Shown in pieces: positions 24,225 through 32,927 of a stretch of 64,000 bases of DNA. The notes beneath the pieces were generated by a model. It saw nothing but the letters and a program-made list of their open reading frames with translations, was not told where the DNA came from and ran no database searches. The position numbers and the translations under genes are program-made. The stretch covers positions 310,001 through 374,000 of the forward strand of contig NZ_FNBN01000006.1 in NCBI RefSeq assembly GCF_900102545.1. Direction: 5' to 3'. Position 1 is the stretch's first letter, and every line of letters begins with the position of its first letter. Source of the stretch: Chitinophaga filiformis (GTDB lineage Bacteria; Bacteroidota; Bacteroidia; Chitinophagales; Chitinophagaceae).

Positions 24225-24232
24225 TATATTTG
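24225..24232 (+). promoter_or_regulatory. Bacteroidota -7 box before radC
   Basis: TATATTTG matches TAnnTTTG exactly, 17 bp upstream of the radC start. A -33 TTG lies somewhat too far upstream, so only the -7 element is convincing. Confidence 0.4.
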
Positions 24233-24249
24233 CTAATAATTTTAGCAAA

Positions 24250-24960
24250 ATGGAAATGGTAGTTACCCCCACAAATCATGTTGCAATCAAAGATTGGGCG
24301 CCAGATGACCAGCCACGGGAAAAACTGATCAATAAAGGCTGCACGGCTTTAAGTGATGCAGAATTGTTAGCTATTCTACTGAATAATGGTCACAAACAGA
24401 AGTCTGCCTTGTCCCTTGCCCAGGAAATATTACGCCTGTCCTCCAATAATCTCGGGGAAATGAGTAAGCTGAATGTACAGCAGCTGAAAAAGATACAAGG
24501 AGTTGGTGTTGCCAAGGCCACTACCATTGTGGCAGCCATGGAACTGGCCCGCCGCAGGCAGGCAGGGTATATGCACGCTAAAAAGACTATCCGCACCGGC
24601 GCCGAAGCAGCCCTGTATTTTAAGCCACTATTAGGCGATTCTCCTTACGAGTCCTTTCACGTACTCTACCTCAACCATGCCTGCCGCGTATTACAACACC
24701 GCTGTATCAGTAAAGGCGGCGTGGCCGGTACCGTCATTGACATCGGTCACATCTTCAGGGCAGCCGTTGAACTGAACGCTACACAACTTATGCTCTGCCA
24801 TAACCATCCATCCGGCAATTTGCGCCCAAGTACAACAGATATTCACACCACCAAAAAACTTATACAGGCAGGCAGTTTATTTGATATCCGAATACTGGAC
24901 CACATCATAGTTTCTGAGGCCGGTTATTGCAGCATGGCAGAGGAGGGATTCATTATATAA
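24250..24960 (+). CDS. radC: RadC-family JAB-domain protein
   Basis: A 236-residue protein. Residues 17-105 are the N-terminal UPF0758 helix-hairpin-helix part (KLINKGCTALSDAELLAILL ... LKKIQGVGVAKATTIVAA). Residues about 112-236 are the JAB/MPN metal domain with HNHPSGN (184-190) and D197, the complete zinc-site set. The family is named for DNA repair, but its role is unproven and the JAB fold suggests a protease or nuclease-like activity. The end slightly overlaps the open upstream frame of the next gene, whose real start is at 25023. Confidence 0.93.
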   Translation: MEMVVTPTNHVAIKDWAPDDQPREKLINKGCTALSDAELLAILLNNGHKQKSALSLAQEILRLSSNNLGEMSKLNVQQLKKIQGVGVAKATTIVAAMELARRRQAGYMHAKKTIRTGAEAALYFKPLLGDSPYESFHVLYLNHACRVLQHRCISKGGVAGTVIDIGHIFRAAVELNATQLMLCHNHPSGNLRPSTTDIHTTKKLIQAGSLFDIRILDHIIVSEAGYCSMAEEGFII

Positions 24961-25022
24961 TATCTCGATATAATACTCTCTTTTTCCTTACATTCGCAAT
25001 TATTTTATTATCAGATAATAAC

Positions 25023-26003
25023 ATGCTCAAAATAGGAATCTTCGGTGTGGGGCACCTGGGCAAGATACATCTATCCCAATGGGCCACTATGAAAGACGTA
25101 GAAATAGTCGGTTTTTTTGATCCAAGCAATGCAAATGCCGACAGTGTAGCTCAGTACCAGATTCCGAGATTCGCCTCCGCGGAAGAATTGATACAGGCGT
25201 CAGATGCGATAGATATCATCGCTCCTACTACACAACACTTCAAACTATGTGAACAGGCTATCCGTAACGGGAAACACATCTTCGTGGAAAAGCCGATGAC
25301 CAATACCATGGAAGAGGCCAAAACACTGGTAAAATTGGTGGAAGAAGCCAACATCAAATTCCAGGTAGGTCACGTAGAACGCTTCAACCCGGCATTCCTC
25401 GCCCTTAAAGGACATGAACTGAAACCTATGTTCATAGAGGTACACCGCCTGGCTGAATTCAATCCCCGGGGAACAGATGTCAGCGTGATCCTCGACCTGA
25501 TGATCCACGACATTGATATCATTCTGAGCATCGTACAATCAACTGTAAACCGCATCTCTGCCAGCGGCGTAGCCGTGATGAGCGATACACCCGACATCGC
25601 CAACGTCAGGATAGAATTCCATAACGGCTGTGTAGCGAACCTCACCTCCAGCCGTATTTCCCTGAAGAAAATGCGCAAAATGCGCCTGTTCCAGAAAGAT
25701 GCCTACATCGGTATTGACTTCCTCGATAAAAAGACTGAGATCATCAAGCTGAAAACGCCTGAAGACGAAGGACTCTTTACCCTGGATATTGAAACCAATT
25801 CCGGTAAGAAGACTATCGCTATTGACAATCCGGAGATCAAACAGGTAAATGCCATCCGTATGGAGCTGGAACTGTTCCGTGATAGCATTCTCCTCAATAA
25901 ACCTGTGCCGGTGAATGCAATAGATGGCTTACAGGCAATGGAGGTTGCTCACCAGATCCTGGCGAAAATCAACAAGAGCCTGTCTGCAGACGTGGCTCAA
26001 TAA
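25023..26003 (+). CDS. Gfo/Idh/MocA-family oxidoreductase
   Basis: The frame is open from 24927, but MLKIGIFGVGHLGKIHLSQW at 25023 is the natural start of the Rossmann fold, giving 326 residues. GIFGVGHLGKIH binds NAD(P), and FVEKPMTNTMEEAKTLVKL has the conserved E-K-P of the family. HVERFNPAF and DLMIHDIDIIL form the substrate part, with H-D-I-D as the likely catalytic block. Related proteins act on sugars or inositols. It is 62 bp after radC and ends exactly next to the convergent ispD stop, with no bases between. Confidence 0.88.
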   Translation: MLKIGIFGVGHLGKIHLSQWATMKDVEIVGFFDPSNANADSVAQYQIPRFASAEELIQASDAIDIIAPTTQHFKLCEQAIRNGKHIFVEKPMTNTMEEAKTLVKLVEEANIKFQVGHVERFNPAFLALKGHELKPMFIEVHRLAEFNPRGTDVSVILDLMIHDIDIILSIVQSTVNRISASGVAVMSDTPDIANVRIEFHNGCVANLTSSRISLKKMRKMRLFQKDAYIGIDFLDKKTEIIKLKTPEDEGLFTLDIETNSGKKTIAIDNPEIKQVNAIRMELELFRDSILLNKPVPVNAIDGLQAMEVAHQILAKINKSLSADVAQ

Positions 26004-26687
26004 CTATACATTCTTTTCTTTTAACAATGCGCCGGCAATGGTCAGATCAAGCGGGCGCGTGATCTTTATATTCGCTTCTTCTCCGGGTACCAGGTGTACG
26101 CGGTGTCCCTGCCGCTCTACTACTGTCGCTTCATCCGTAAACAACGGATCATAGGGTAATTCAAATGCAGGTAACAACCATTCAGACAAAAACGTCTGGG
26201 GAGTCTGTATAATCTTGAACTGTTCGCGGTCTACCGCTTTATTCCCCTCTCCTTCCACCTCCCGGATACTGTCTTTCATATCGATAACGGGAATAGCACT
26301 TCCTTTCGTTAAGGCTGCTTCATAACAGGTATGGATCAATGCAGTACTGATCAGCGGACGCACGCCATCGTGTACAAACACCACAGAAGGCGTCTTTACT
26401 TCCTGCAAGCCATTCTTTACAGAATGAAAACGGGTTTCCCCTCCTTTTACGAGTGTAACGTTTGCGGTTGTATTAAATTCATGCAGCCAGGGCTCAACAT
26501 ATCCAAAATGCACTTCCGGCAATACTAATACGATGCGGATATCGCTGAAAGCACTTACAAATGCGTTCACTGTGTGCCATAATACAGGCTTCCCCGACAG
26601 GTCGAGGAACTGTTTGGGAATAGAGCTTCCCATACGGGAGCCGGATCCGCCGGCAACAATGATCGCTATTTTATTACGCTGTTCCAT
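26004..26687 (-). CDS. ispD: 2-C-methyl-D-erythritol 4-phosphate cytidylyltransferase
   Basis: A 227-residue enzyme of the non-mevalonate isoprenoid pathway that couples MEP to CTP. IAIIVAGGSGSRMGSSIPKQF (about 8-27) is the nucleotide-binding loop, VFVHDGVRPLIS the CTP/metal site, and DREQFKIIQTPQTF the substrate-binding region. ITRPLDLTIA is the usual end. No other pathway gene is adjacent. It is convergent with the Gfo/Idh gene, stop codons abutting. Confidence 0.95.
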   Translation of the reverse strand: MEQRNKIAIIVAGGSGSRMGSSIPKQFLDLSGKPVLWHTVNAFVSAFSDIRIVLVLPEVHFGYVEPWLHEFNTTANVTLVKGGETRFHSVKNGLQEVKTPSVVFVHDGVRPLISTALIHTCYEAALTKGSAIPVIDMKDSIREVEGEGNKAVDREQFKIIQTPQTFLSEWLLPAFELPYDPLFTDEATVVERQGHRVHLVPGEEANIKITRPLDLTIAGALLKEKNV

Positions 26688-26706
26688 AAATGGCCTTACA
26701 TGAATA

Positions 26707-26736
26707 GTCCTGTCCCGTATGGATACGAGACAGGAC
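26707..26736. repeat. Hairpin between ispD and queA
   Basis: GTCCTGTC pairs with GACAGGAC around a partly paired CCGTAT...ATACG core. A short T-run follows only on the plus strand, so it is not a standard terminator for queA on the minus strand, though the stem could stall polymerase. Confidence 0.5.
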
Positions 26737-26759
26737 CTTTTTCAATAGTTCGTTATCGC

Positions 26760-27809
26760 TTAGATGATCAGCATGGCATCACCATAGCTGAAGAAACGGT
26801 ATTTTTCTTTGATTGCCTGCTGGTAGGCTTCCATCACCAGATCATAACCTGCGAATGCGCAAACCATGATCAGGAGGCTTGTTTTAGGCAGGTGGAAGTT
26901 GGTAACCAGTGCATTAGGAATAGCGAAATCGTAAGGCGGGTGAATGAACGTGTTTGTCCATCCTTCTGCTGCTTTCAGCAGGTTCTGCGCAGTTACGGAA
27001 GACTCTACCGCTCTTACAGTAGTGGTACCGATAGCACAAACCTTGCGGTTTTCTTCTTTCGCTTTGTTGACAATCTTAACGGCATACTCGTCGATGTTGA
27101 AATACTCAGCATCCATCTTATGCTTGCTCAGATCTTCCACCTCGATAGGACGGAATGTACCCAGACCAGTGTGGAGAGTAACCTCTGCAAATTTAACACC
27201 CTTGATCTCGAGACGTTTGATCAGCTCACGGCTAAAGTGCAGACCGGCAGTTGGAGCTGCCACTGCGCCTTCATACTTAGCATATACTGTCTGATAACGC
27301 TCCTTGTCCTCATCTTCCGGCTTACGTTTGATGTACTTAGGCAGTGGCGTTTCACCCAGGGTGTCAAGCACCTGCTTGAACTCGTCGTCATTACCTTCGA
27401 ACAGGAAACGGATAGTACGGCCACGGGAAGTGGTGTTATCAATTACCTCTGCTACCAGCGACTCATCATCGCCGAAGTATAACTTATTACCCACCCTTAT
27501 CTTACGGGCAGGGTCTACTATTACATCCCACAGACGGTTCTGCTTGTTCAGCTCACGCAACAGGAAAACCTCAATCTTTGCACCGGTTTTCTCTTTACGG
27601 CCATAAAGGCGTGCAGGGAATACCTTGGTGTTGTTCACCACCATGACATCCTTATCATTGAAGTAGTTGATAATATCACGGAAAACTTTGTGCTCTATTT
27701 TTCCGGTGGCACGGTTTACCACCATCAAACGTGCTTCATCTCTTGTTTTGGAAGGGTGCTGCGCAATCAGATTTAAAGGAAGATCGAATCTAAACTGTGA
27801 TAGTTTCAT
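26760..27809 (-). CDS. queA: S-adenosylmethionine:tRNA ribosyltransferase-isomerase
   Basis: A 349-residue enzyme of queuosine synthesis that transfers the ribosyl part of SAM to preQ1 in tRNA. MKLSQFRFDLPLNLIAQHP is the canonical start. DVMVVNNTKVFPARL, GAVAAPTAGLHFS, VTLHTGLGTFRP and HPPYDFAIPNALVTNFHLPKTSLLIMV are family blocks in the right order, and the length is normal. It is expressed alone on the minus strand. Confidence 0.96.
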   Translation of the reverse strand: MKLSQFRFDLPLNLIAQHPSKTRDEARLMVVNRATGKIEHKVFRDIINYFNDKDVMVVNNTKVFPARLYGRKEKTGAKIEVFLLRELNKQNRLWDVIVDPARKIRVGNKLYFGDDESLVAEVIDNTTSRGRTIRFLFEGNDDEFKQVLDTLGETPLPKYIKRKPEDEDKERYQTVYAKYEGAVAAPTAGLHFSRELIKRLEIKGVKFAEVTLHTGLGTFRPIEVEDLSKHKMDAEYFNIDEYAVKIVNKAKEENRKVCAIGTTTVRAVESSVTAQNLLKAAEGWTNTFIHPPYDFAIPNALVTNFHLPKTSLLIMVCAFAGYDLVMEAYQQAIKEKYRFFSYGDAMLII

Positions 27810-27900
27810 ATTACGGTATGAATAAATTTAAAGGCTGCAAAGGTATTGATTATTATACAATCTATCAAAAATGATTATGGATAGACTATCATTCACAAGC

Positions 27901-29649
27901 TTACACATAAATATTTTTAGGTATAGAATTAATTAGCTGCTTTGTATATGCACTCTTCGGATTTTCATAGACCTCGACAGCCAGACCGGCTTCTTCAATT
28001 TGCCCCCTGTTCATCACCATCATCCGGTCACTGATAAAACGTACAACTGACAAGTCGTGAGAGATAAAGATACTGGTAAATCCGAACTCTTCCCTCAATT
28101 GCATCAGCAAATTCAGTACCTGGGCCTGGATGCTGACGTCCAGCGCAGCAACAGACTCGTCGCAGATGATAAAGGACGGGGTTAGTGCCAGGGCCCGGGC
28201 AATCACAATACGCTGCCGCTGCCCGCCTGAGAATTCATGCGGATACCGGTTATAGTGTTCCGGCAAAAGGTTCACTTTTTCCAACAGCTCCTTTACCTTT
28301 TCCCGGCGACCGGCTTCATTACCATATAAGCCGTGCACCTTCATGGGCTCCTGGATGGCCTGTCCTATAGGCAGACGGGGATTAAGAGAGGAATAAGGGT
28401 CCTGGAAGATGATCTGGATGTCTTTACGCAGGTCACGCAATTCTGCAGCAGGCAAAGCGGTGATGTCCTTCCCCTTGTAGAGAATGCTGCCCGATGTAGG
28501 TTCAGCCAGTCGCAGCAAAGTCCTGCCCAAGGTGGTTTTTCCACAACCAGATTCTCCCACCAGGCCCATCGTCTCTCCTTCCCTGACATCAAAACTGACG
28601 CCATTGACGGCCTTGGTCCAGCTAAGTACTTTCCCGAAAATATTCTTCCTGGCCGGGAACCAGGTATGCAGATCCTTCACTTCCAGCAAAGCGGGACGCT
28701 GTGATAATTCTTGCGCTCTATTGATGATAGTATTCTGGGGAATCTCCAAACTATGGACGAATGCTTTTACTTCCCGGGCTTTTTCGACAATATTGCCCTG
28801 AGGGTCTATCTCCATAAAATCCCGCGTTACGGGAAGCCTGAACAGTCGCTTGTCTAACGGCGGCCTACAGGCCAACAGCCCTTTGGTATAAGGATGCTTC
28901 GGGTGGGTAAACAATTCCTGTACACTCCCCTCCTCCACAATGCGACCTTTGTACATCACCGCTACCCTATCAGCTATTTCTGCAATGACGCCCAGGTCGT
29001 GCGTAATAAAGATTACGCTCATACCTGTCTGGCGTTGCAGCTCTTTCAACAGTTCCAGGATGGTCTTCTGTACTGTCACATCTAAAGCGGTAGTAGGTTC
29101 GTCGGCTATCAATAACCGGGGCTGGCAGCTGATGGCCATTGCAATCATGACCCGCTGCTTTTGTCCGCCGGACAGCTGATGAGGATATCTCTCCATCAGT
29201 AACTCAGGATCCGGCAAACGGACCTGTTTAAACAGGGCCAGTGTTTGCAGCCGGGCGGCTTCCCTACTCAGTTTTTTATGCAGGAGGAGGGCTTCCATTA
29301 CCTGGTAGCCGCATTTATGCAGAGGATTCAGAGAGGTCATGGGCTCCTGGAAGATCATGGCGATTTCATTGCCCCGCCAGGAACGCATTTCTGGTTCTGA
29401 TAGCTGGACAATGTCGCGCACCGGCACCTTACTACCCCTTAACTGGTACAGCAGGCTGCCGCCGGTTATCTTACCCGGGTGTTGCAGCAAGCGCATGAGC
29501 GATAATGCGGTCACGGATTTCCCGGAACCGGATTCTCCTACAATGCCCACTATCTCACCCGGCATAATGTCCAGTGAAATATCATTGACAGCCTTTGTGC
29601 TGCCAAAAGAAACCGTCAGATTCCGGATGGATAATAATGGTTGCTGCAT
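27901..29649 (-). CDS. Fused twin-ATPase ABC transporter subunit (oligopeptide type)
   Basis: A 582-residue protein with two complete ABC ATPase modules in one chain, like YejF or a fused DppD-DppF. Module one has Walker A GESGSGKS (38-45), signature LSGGQ (159-163) and Walker B LLIADEP. Module two has Walker A GESGCGKT (365-372), signature FSGGQRQR and Walker B FIICDES. Both carry the C-terminal oligopeptide-type extension (HPYTKGLL / SAYTKQLI). It should energise peptide, nickel or antibiotic uptake. No permease or binding protein gene lies nearby, so the partner membrane subunits are encoded elsewhere. Confidence 0.93.
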   Translation of the reverse strand: MQQPLLSIRNLTVSFGSTKAVNDISLDIMPGEIVGIVGESGSGKSVTALSLMRLLQHPGKITGGSLLYQLRGSKVPVRDIVQLSEPEMRSWRGNEIAMIFQEPMTSLNPLHKCGYQVMEALLLHKKLSREAARLQTLALFKQVRLPDPELLMERYPHQLSGGQKQRVMIAMAISCQPRLLIADEPTTALDVTVQKTILELLKELQRQTGMSVIFITHDLGVIAEIADRVAVMYKGRIVEEGSVQELFTHPKHPYTKGLLACRPPLDKRLFRLPVTRDFMEIDPQGNIVEKAREVKAFVHSLEIPQNTIINRAQELSQRPALLEVKDLHTWFPARKNIFGKVLSWTKAVNGVSFDVREGETMGLVGESGCGKTTLGRTLLRLAEPTSGSILYKGKDITALPAAELRDLRKDIQIIFQDPYSSLNPRLPIGQAIQEPMKVHGLYGNEAGRREKVKELLEKVNLLPEHYNRYPHEFSGGQRQRIVIARALALTPSFIICDESVAALDVSIQAQVLNLLMQLREEFGFTSIFISHDLSVVRFISDRMMVMNRGQIEEAGLAVEVYENPKSAYTKQLINSIPKNIYV

Positions 29650-29664
29650 ATTGAGAACGCGGTG

Positions 29665-30435
29665 TTAGAACCGCAGGTGCTTCACTGTCTGGTGACTGTT
29701 AATCAGATTTTTCAGGGAATCAATACCGATACGGACATGCCTTTCCACATATTCGGTAGTTACTTTCCTGTCGCTTTCCTCTGTTTTCACGCCTTCCGGG
29801 ATCATGGGCTGGTCAGATACCAGCAATAGAGCACCGGTAGGGATCTTGTTGAAGAAGCCGACAGAAAAGATAGTAGCTGTTTCCATATCGATGGCCATTG
29901 CCCTGATCTTTTCGAGATAACGTTTGAACTCCACGTCATGTTCCCATACCCGGCGGTTGGTACTGTAGCAGGTACCTGTCCAGTAGTCACAACCGTATTC
30001 GCGGATAGTGGTAGAGATCACTTTCTGCATGGCGAAAGACGGCAGGGCCGGCACTTCGGCAGGGAAATAGTCGTTGGAAGTACCCTCTCCCCTGATGGCA
30101 GCAATGGGGAGTATCAGGTCGCCGATACTGTTCTTTTTCTTCAGTCCACCACATTTACCAAGGAACAATACCGCTTTCGGATGGATAGCGCTGAGCAGGT
30201 CCATTACGGTTGCAGCACTGGGACTTCCCATACCAAAGTTGATAATGGTGATATCATCTGCAGTGGCGCATTGCATGGGTTTTCCGACACCTACAATTTC
30301 TGTATTGTGCCATTCAGCAAAATAAGTGAGGTAATTACTAAAGTTGGTGAGCAGGATGTGGGAACCAAAATTCTCCAGTTTCTCTCCTGTGTAGCGCGGG
30401 AGCCAGTTAGCTACAATTTCTTCTTTTGTCTTCAT
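29665..30435 (-). CDS. amn: AMP nucleosidase
   Basis: The frame is open to 30501, but MKTKEEIVANWLPRYTG at 30435 is the proper start, giving 256 residues. GMGSPSAATVMDLL is the phosphate-binding part, LFLGKCGGLKKKNSIGD the base/ribose region, and MAIDMETATIF the conserved Glu of phosphorylase-fold nucleosidases. It should split AMP into adenine and ribose 5-phosphate. The short form, without the extra N-terminal domain of Escherichia coli Amn, is usual in Bacteroidota. It is divergent from the HSDR_N-like gene at 30551. Confidence 0.9.
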   Translation of the reverse strand: MKTKEEIVANWLPRYTGEKLENFGSHILLTNFSNYLTYFAEWHNTEIVGVGKPMQCATADDITIINFGMGSPSAATVMDLLSAIHPKAVLFLGKCGGLKKKNSIGDLILPIAAIRGEGTSNDYFPAEVPALPSFAMQKVISTTIREYGCDYWTGTCYSTNRRVWEHDVEFKRYLEKIRAMAIDMETATIFSVGFFNKIPTGALLLVSDQPMIPEGVKTEESDRKVTTEYVERHVRIGIDSLKNLINSHQTVKHLRF

Positions 30436-30550
30436 AGCCTTTTGGCATACGAATATACGGAAAAATCTCCGATCTCCGGTCCTTTCTGTCGTGTTAACCA
30501 TCTGTTATGTCTTACAGCTGCAAAGGGAATCTATCAGTTATCTTTGTGGT

Positions 30551-30994
30551 ATGATCGCTATTGAGTTTCCGGCACCGGATTTCAAAATTGTACAGGAGAA
30601 TGGTAAAACGCTCATTTTTGACCGTTTCCGTAAAAAGCATGTGGTGTTGACGCCGGAGGAATGGGTACGGCAGAACTTTCTCAATTACCTGGTAAGTACC
30701 CTCGGATATCCTGCTTCGCTGATCGGTATAGAGAAAGAAATATACCTGGGGGAACTCCGGAAGCGCTGTGACATCGTGGTCTACAACAGGGATATGCAAC
30801 CCTGGATGATCGTGGAATGTAAAGAGATGGATGTACCGCTTACCCAAAGCACACTGGAGCAGATCGTTCGTTACCATATGGTGTTGCCAACAGCTTACCT
30901 TGTTATCACCAATGGGGTGAATACCTTCTGTTGCCAGCATATGGTAGATGCACAGCAATGGCAATTCATTGCACAGTTACCCTCTCATTTGTGA
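30551..30994 (+). CDS. HSDR_N-type PD-(D/E)XK nuclease-fold protein
   Basis: The ATG at 30551 gives 147 residues; the earlier in-frame ATG at 30491 overlaps the upstream promoter region and is less likely. IEKEIYLGELRKRCDIVVYN followed by WMIVECKEMD contains the D...E-x-K core of the restriction-endonuclease fold (type I R subunit N-terminal domain, HSDR_N_2). No helicase or methylation subunit is present, and small stand-alone versions are common in Bacteroidota, where their job is unknown. It is divergent from amn. Four 11-bp repeats and a terminator follow. Confidence 0.85.
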   Translation: MIAIEFPAPDFKIVQENGKTLIFDRFRKKHVVLTPEEWVRQNFLNYLVSTLGYPASLIGIEKEIYLGELRKRCDIVVYNRDMQPWMIVECKEMDVPLTQSTLEQIVRYHMVLPTAYLVITNGVNTFCCQHMVDAQQWQFIAQLPSHL

Positions 30995-31086
30995 TATTAT
31001 TTTCACATCCGTCGTTTTTAATAGGCGGTTACAGGAAGATAACCTGGCCAAACCCTGTAGCACAGGCCTTGTATACACGAAGTAAG

Positions 31087-31130
31087 GGTGGACTTAAGGT
31101 GGAGTTGAGGTGGACTTAAGTTGGACTTAA
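31087..31130. repeat. Four tandem 11-bp repeats
   Basis: GGTGGACTTAA, GGTGGAGTTGA, GGTGGACTTAA and GTTGGACTTAA follow one another without gaps, each 11 bp, close to one helical turn. The block lies 93 bp after the HSDR_N-like gene and just before a terminator. Possible stacked protein-binding sites or slippage product. Confidence 0.85.
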
Positions 31131-31164
31131 TATTACAACAAAATGGAGAAAATGATATAAAACG

Positions 31165-31192
31165 GAGGGTGTACCCGTAAAGGTACACCCTC
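31165..31192. terminator. Bidirectional terminator between HSDR_N-like and gdhA genes
   Basis: A perfect 11-bp stem GAGGGTGTACC (31165-31175) with GGTACACCCTC (31182-31192), loop CGTAAA, T-runs on both sides. Confidence 0.9.
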
Positions 31193-31221
31193 TTTTGTAA
31201 ACTTTTATATTGATATAAAAA

Positions 31222-32646
31222 TCAAGGGAAAATACCTAACTGGTCGTAAGCAGCTCCCACTTTATCAATAGCACATACATAAGCGGCGGTGCGCATATCG
31301 TGAATATCCGGGTGGTTTACCATGATGGTACGCACTTCATGCAGTGCTGCATGCATGGTTTCTTCCAGGCCGGAATATACCAGGTCAACTTCATCTGCAC
31401 CATGTGCGATGAATTTCCTTTCTCTTTCTGATACGGATTTACCGGTGAGGTCTTCGATAACGCCCAGGATGTGGATGTTCATATTCTCATCGAAGCGTTT
31501 TCCCAGACGACCATAACGCACGTGGCTAAGGTTTTTCAGCCATTCGAAGTAAGAAACGGTCACACCGCCTGCGTTGAGGAACATATCAGGTACTACGATC
31601 ACACCTTTCTTGTTCAGGATCTCATCCGCTTCCGGAGTGATAGGACCGTTAGCACCTTCACCGATTATTTTAGCCTTGATACGCGGAGCGTTCTCTTTGT
31701 GGATCACGTTTTCCAGTGCTGCAGGGATCAGGATATCACAATCCATTTCCAGACCTTCTCCATTTGCGCCCAGTGTTTTTGCACCCGGGAAGTTGATAAT
31801 GGAGCCTGTTTCAGCCCTGTGTTTCAGCACTGCTTCAGGATCCAGGCCTTTTTCATTGTACAAGGCGCCATCCCACTCTATCAGGCCTACGATGATAGCG
31901 CCTGCTTCATGGAAATATTTAGCGGCATGGTAACCCACGTTACCCATACCCTGTACGATCACTTTTTTGCCGATGATGCCTGGTTCGAGGCCGATACGTT
32001 TCATATCTTCCTTGATGTTGCAGAGTTCCTGCAAGCCAAAGAATACACCGAGACCAGTAGCTTCCTTACGGCCACGCACACCACCCTGGGAAACCGGTTT
32101 ACCGGTTACGCAACCATAACCATCTATCTCACCCGGACGGAGACTCATGTACGTATCCAGGATCCAGCTCATTTCCCTTTCACCTGTACCATAGTCAGGA
32201 GCGGGAACATCCACACCGGGACCAATGAAATTCTTTTTTACCAGTTCCGCGGTGTAACGGCGGGTAATGTTTTCCAACTGGAAGGGGGAATAATTACGTG
32301 GATTGATCTTGATACCTCCTTTGGCGCCGCCAAAAGGAACGTTTACGATAGCGCATTTATAGGTCATGAGGGCAGCGAGCGCCATTACCTCATCCTGGTT
32401 AACGGCATCGCTGAAACGGATACCACCTTTACAGGGTAGTTTGTGGTGTGAGTGTTGAACGCGGTAGGCTTCTATCACTTCGATCCTGTCGCCAATGCGT
32501 ACCGGGAACTTAATCTGGTACACAGCGTTACAGGCCTTGATCTGTTCAAGAATCCCGTTTTCCCATTTCGTGAATTTTGCGGCTTTGTCAAAACTTCTTT
32601 CTACGCTCTTAAAGAAGTCATAATGTTGCTCTTGCGCCATAGACAA
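31222..32646 (-). CDS. gdhA: Glutamate dehydrogenase
   Basis: A 474-residue Glu/Leu/Phe/Val dehydrogenase interconverting glutamate and 2-oxoglutarate. VPFGGAKGGIKINP contains the catalytic lysine (about K109), and LPCKGGIRFSDAV binds substrate. VIVQGMGNVGYHAA is the nucleotide-binding loop, and IPAALENVI the Rossmann end. The second methionine (residue 3) may be the true start. It is 29 bp after the ccmD-like gene on the same strand and may be transcribed with it. Confidence 0.94.
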   Translation of the reverse strand: MSMAQEQHYDFFKSVERSFDKAAKFTKWENGILEQIKACNAVYQIKFPVRIGDRIEVIEAYRVQHSHHKLPCKGGIRFSDAVNQDEVMALAALMTYKCAIVNVPFGGAKGGIKINPRNYSPFQLENITRRYTAELVKKNFIGPGVDVPAPDYGTGEREMSWILDTYMSLRPGEIDGYGCVTGKPVSQGGVRGRKEATGLGVFFGLQELCNIKEDMKRIGLEPGIIGKKVIVQGMGNVGYHAAKYFHEAGAIIVGLIEWDGALYNEKGLDPEAVLKHRAETGSIINFPGAKTLGANGEGLEMDCDILIPAALENVIHKENAPRIKAKIIGEGANGPITPEADEILNKKGVIVVPDMFLNAGGVTVSYFEWLKNLSHVRYGRLGKRFDENMNIHILGVIEDLTGKSVSERERKFIAHGADEVDLVYSGLEETMHAALHEVRTIMVNHPDIHDMRTAAYVCAIDKVGAAYDQLGIFP

Positions 32647-32675
32647 TTGTTTTGGTAAAATATGTAGAGTTGGAC

Positions 32676-32927
32676 TTATTTGCCGTGGATGTTCTCCCGC
32701 TGTTCCAGCCTGGTAATTTTCCGGTCGAGCGCTATCAAAAATATCACAATGCCAATAAAGATGATCAGTAGCACTCCTACTATAACATATATCTTGCCAT
32801 TGCTGCGGAAAAATTCGTTTACAGGCCCTGTCTCTGTATTCTGATTCTGGTTTTCCTGTGCGTTAGCGAAAAGAGAAACAAGTAACAGTAAGCAGGTACA
32901 GCAGAAAGAAAACGCTTTGTTGATCAT
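32676..32927 (-). CDS. CcmD-like small membrane protein
   Basis: An 83-residue protein with an N-terminal signal-like segment (AFSFCCTCLLLLVSLFANAQ), a short polar part, and one membrane helix (IYVIVGVLLIIFIGIVIFLIALD), ending in a charged KITRLEQREN coiled segment. It overlaps the ccmC stop by 4 bp. Size, topology and place fit CcmD, which holds the CcmC heme-delivery complex together; sequence alone would be weak evidence. Confidence 0.75.
   Translation of the reverse strand: MINKAFSFCCTCLLLLVSLFANAQENQNQNTETGPVNEFFRSNGKIYVIVGVLLIIFIGIVIFLIALDRKITRLEQRENIHGK

Noticed and set aside
24927..25022. N-terminal extension of the Gfo/Idh protein
   Set aside because: It overlaps the end of radC and the Rossmann motif begins at the 25023 ATG.
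26707..26736. Terminator of queA
   Set aside because: The T-run is on the plus strand, but queA is on the minus strand; kept only as a hairpin.
30551..30994. Type I restriction system
   Set aside because: Only a small HSDR_N-like nuclease-fold gene is present; no methylase, specificity or helicase parts are visible.
31087..31130. CRISPR array
   Set aside because: Units are 11 bp with no spacers; no cas genes nearby.
31471..32439. A 322-residue open frame on the plus strand
   Set aside because: It is exactly antisense to gdhA, is rich in Phe, Thr, His and Tyr and shows no motifs. It is a shadow of the real gene, like the long antisense frames at 34436-35377 and 49795-50709.
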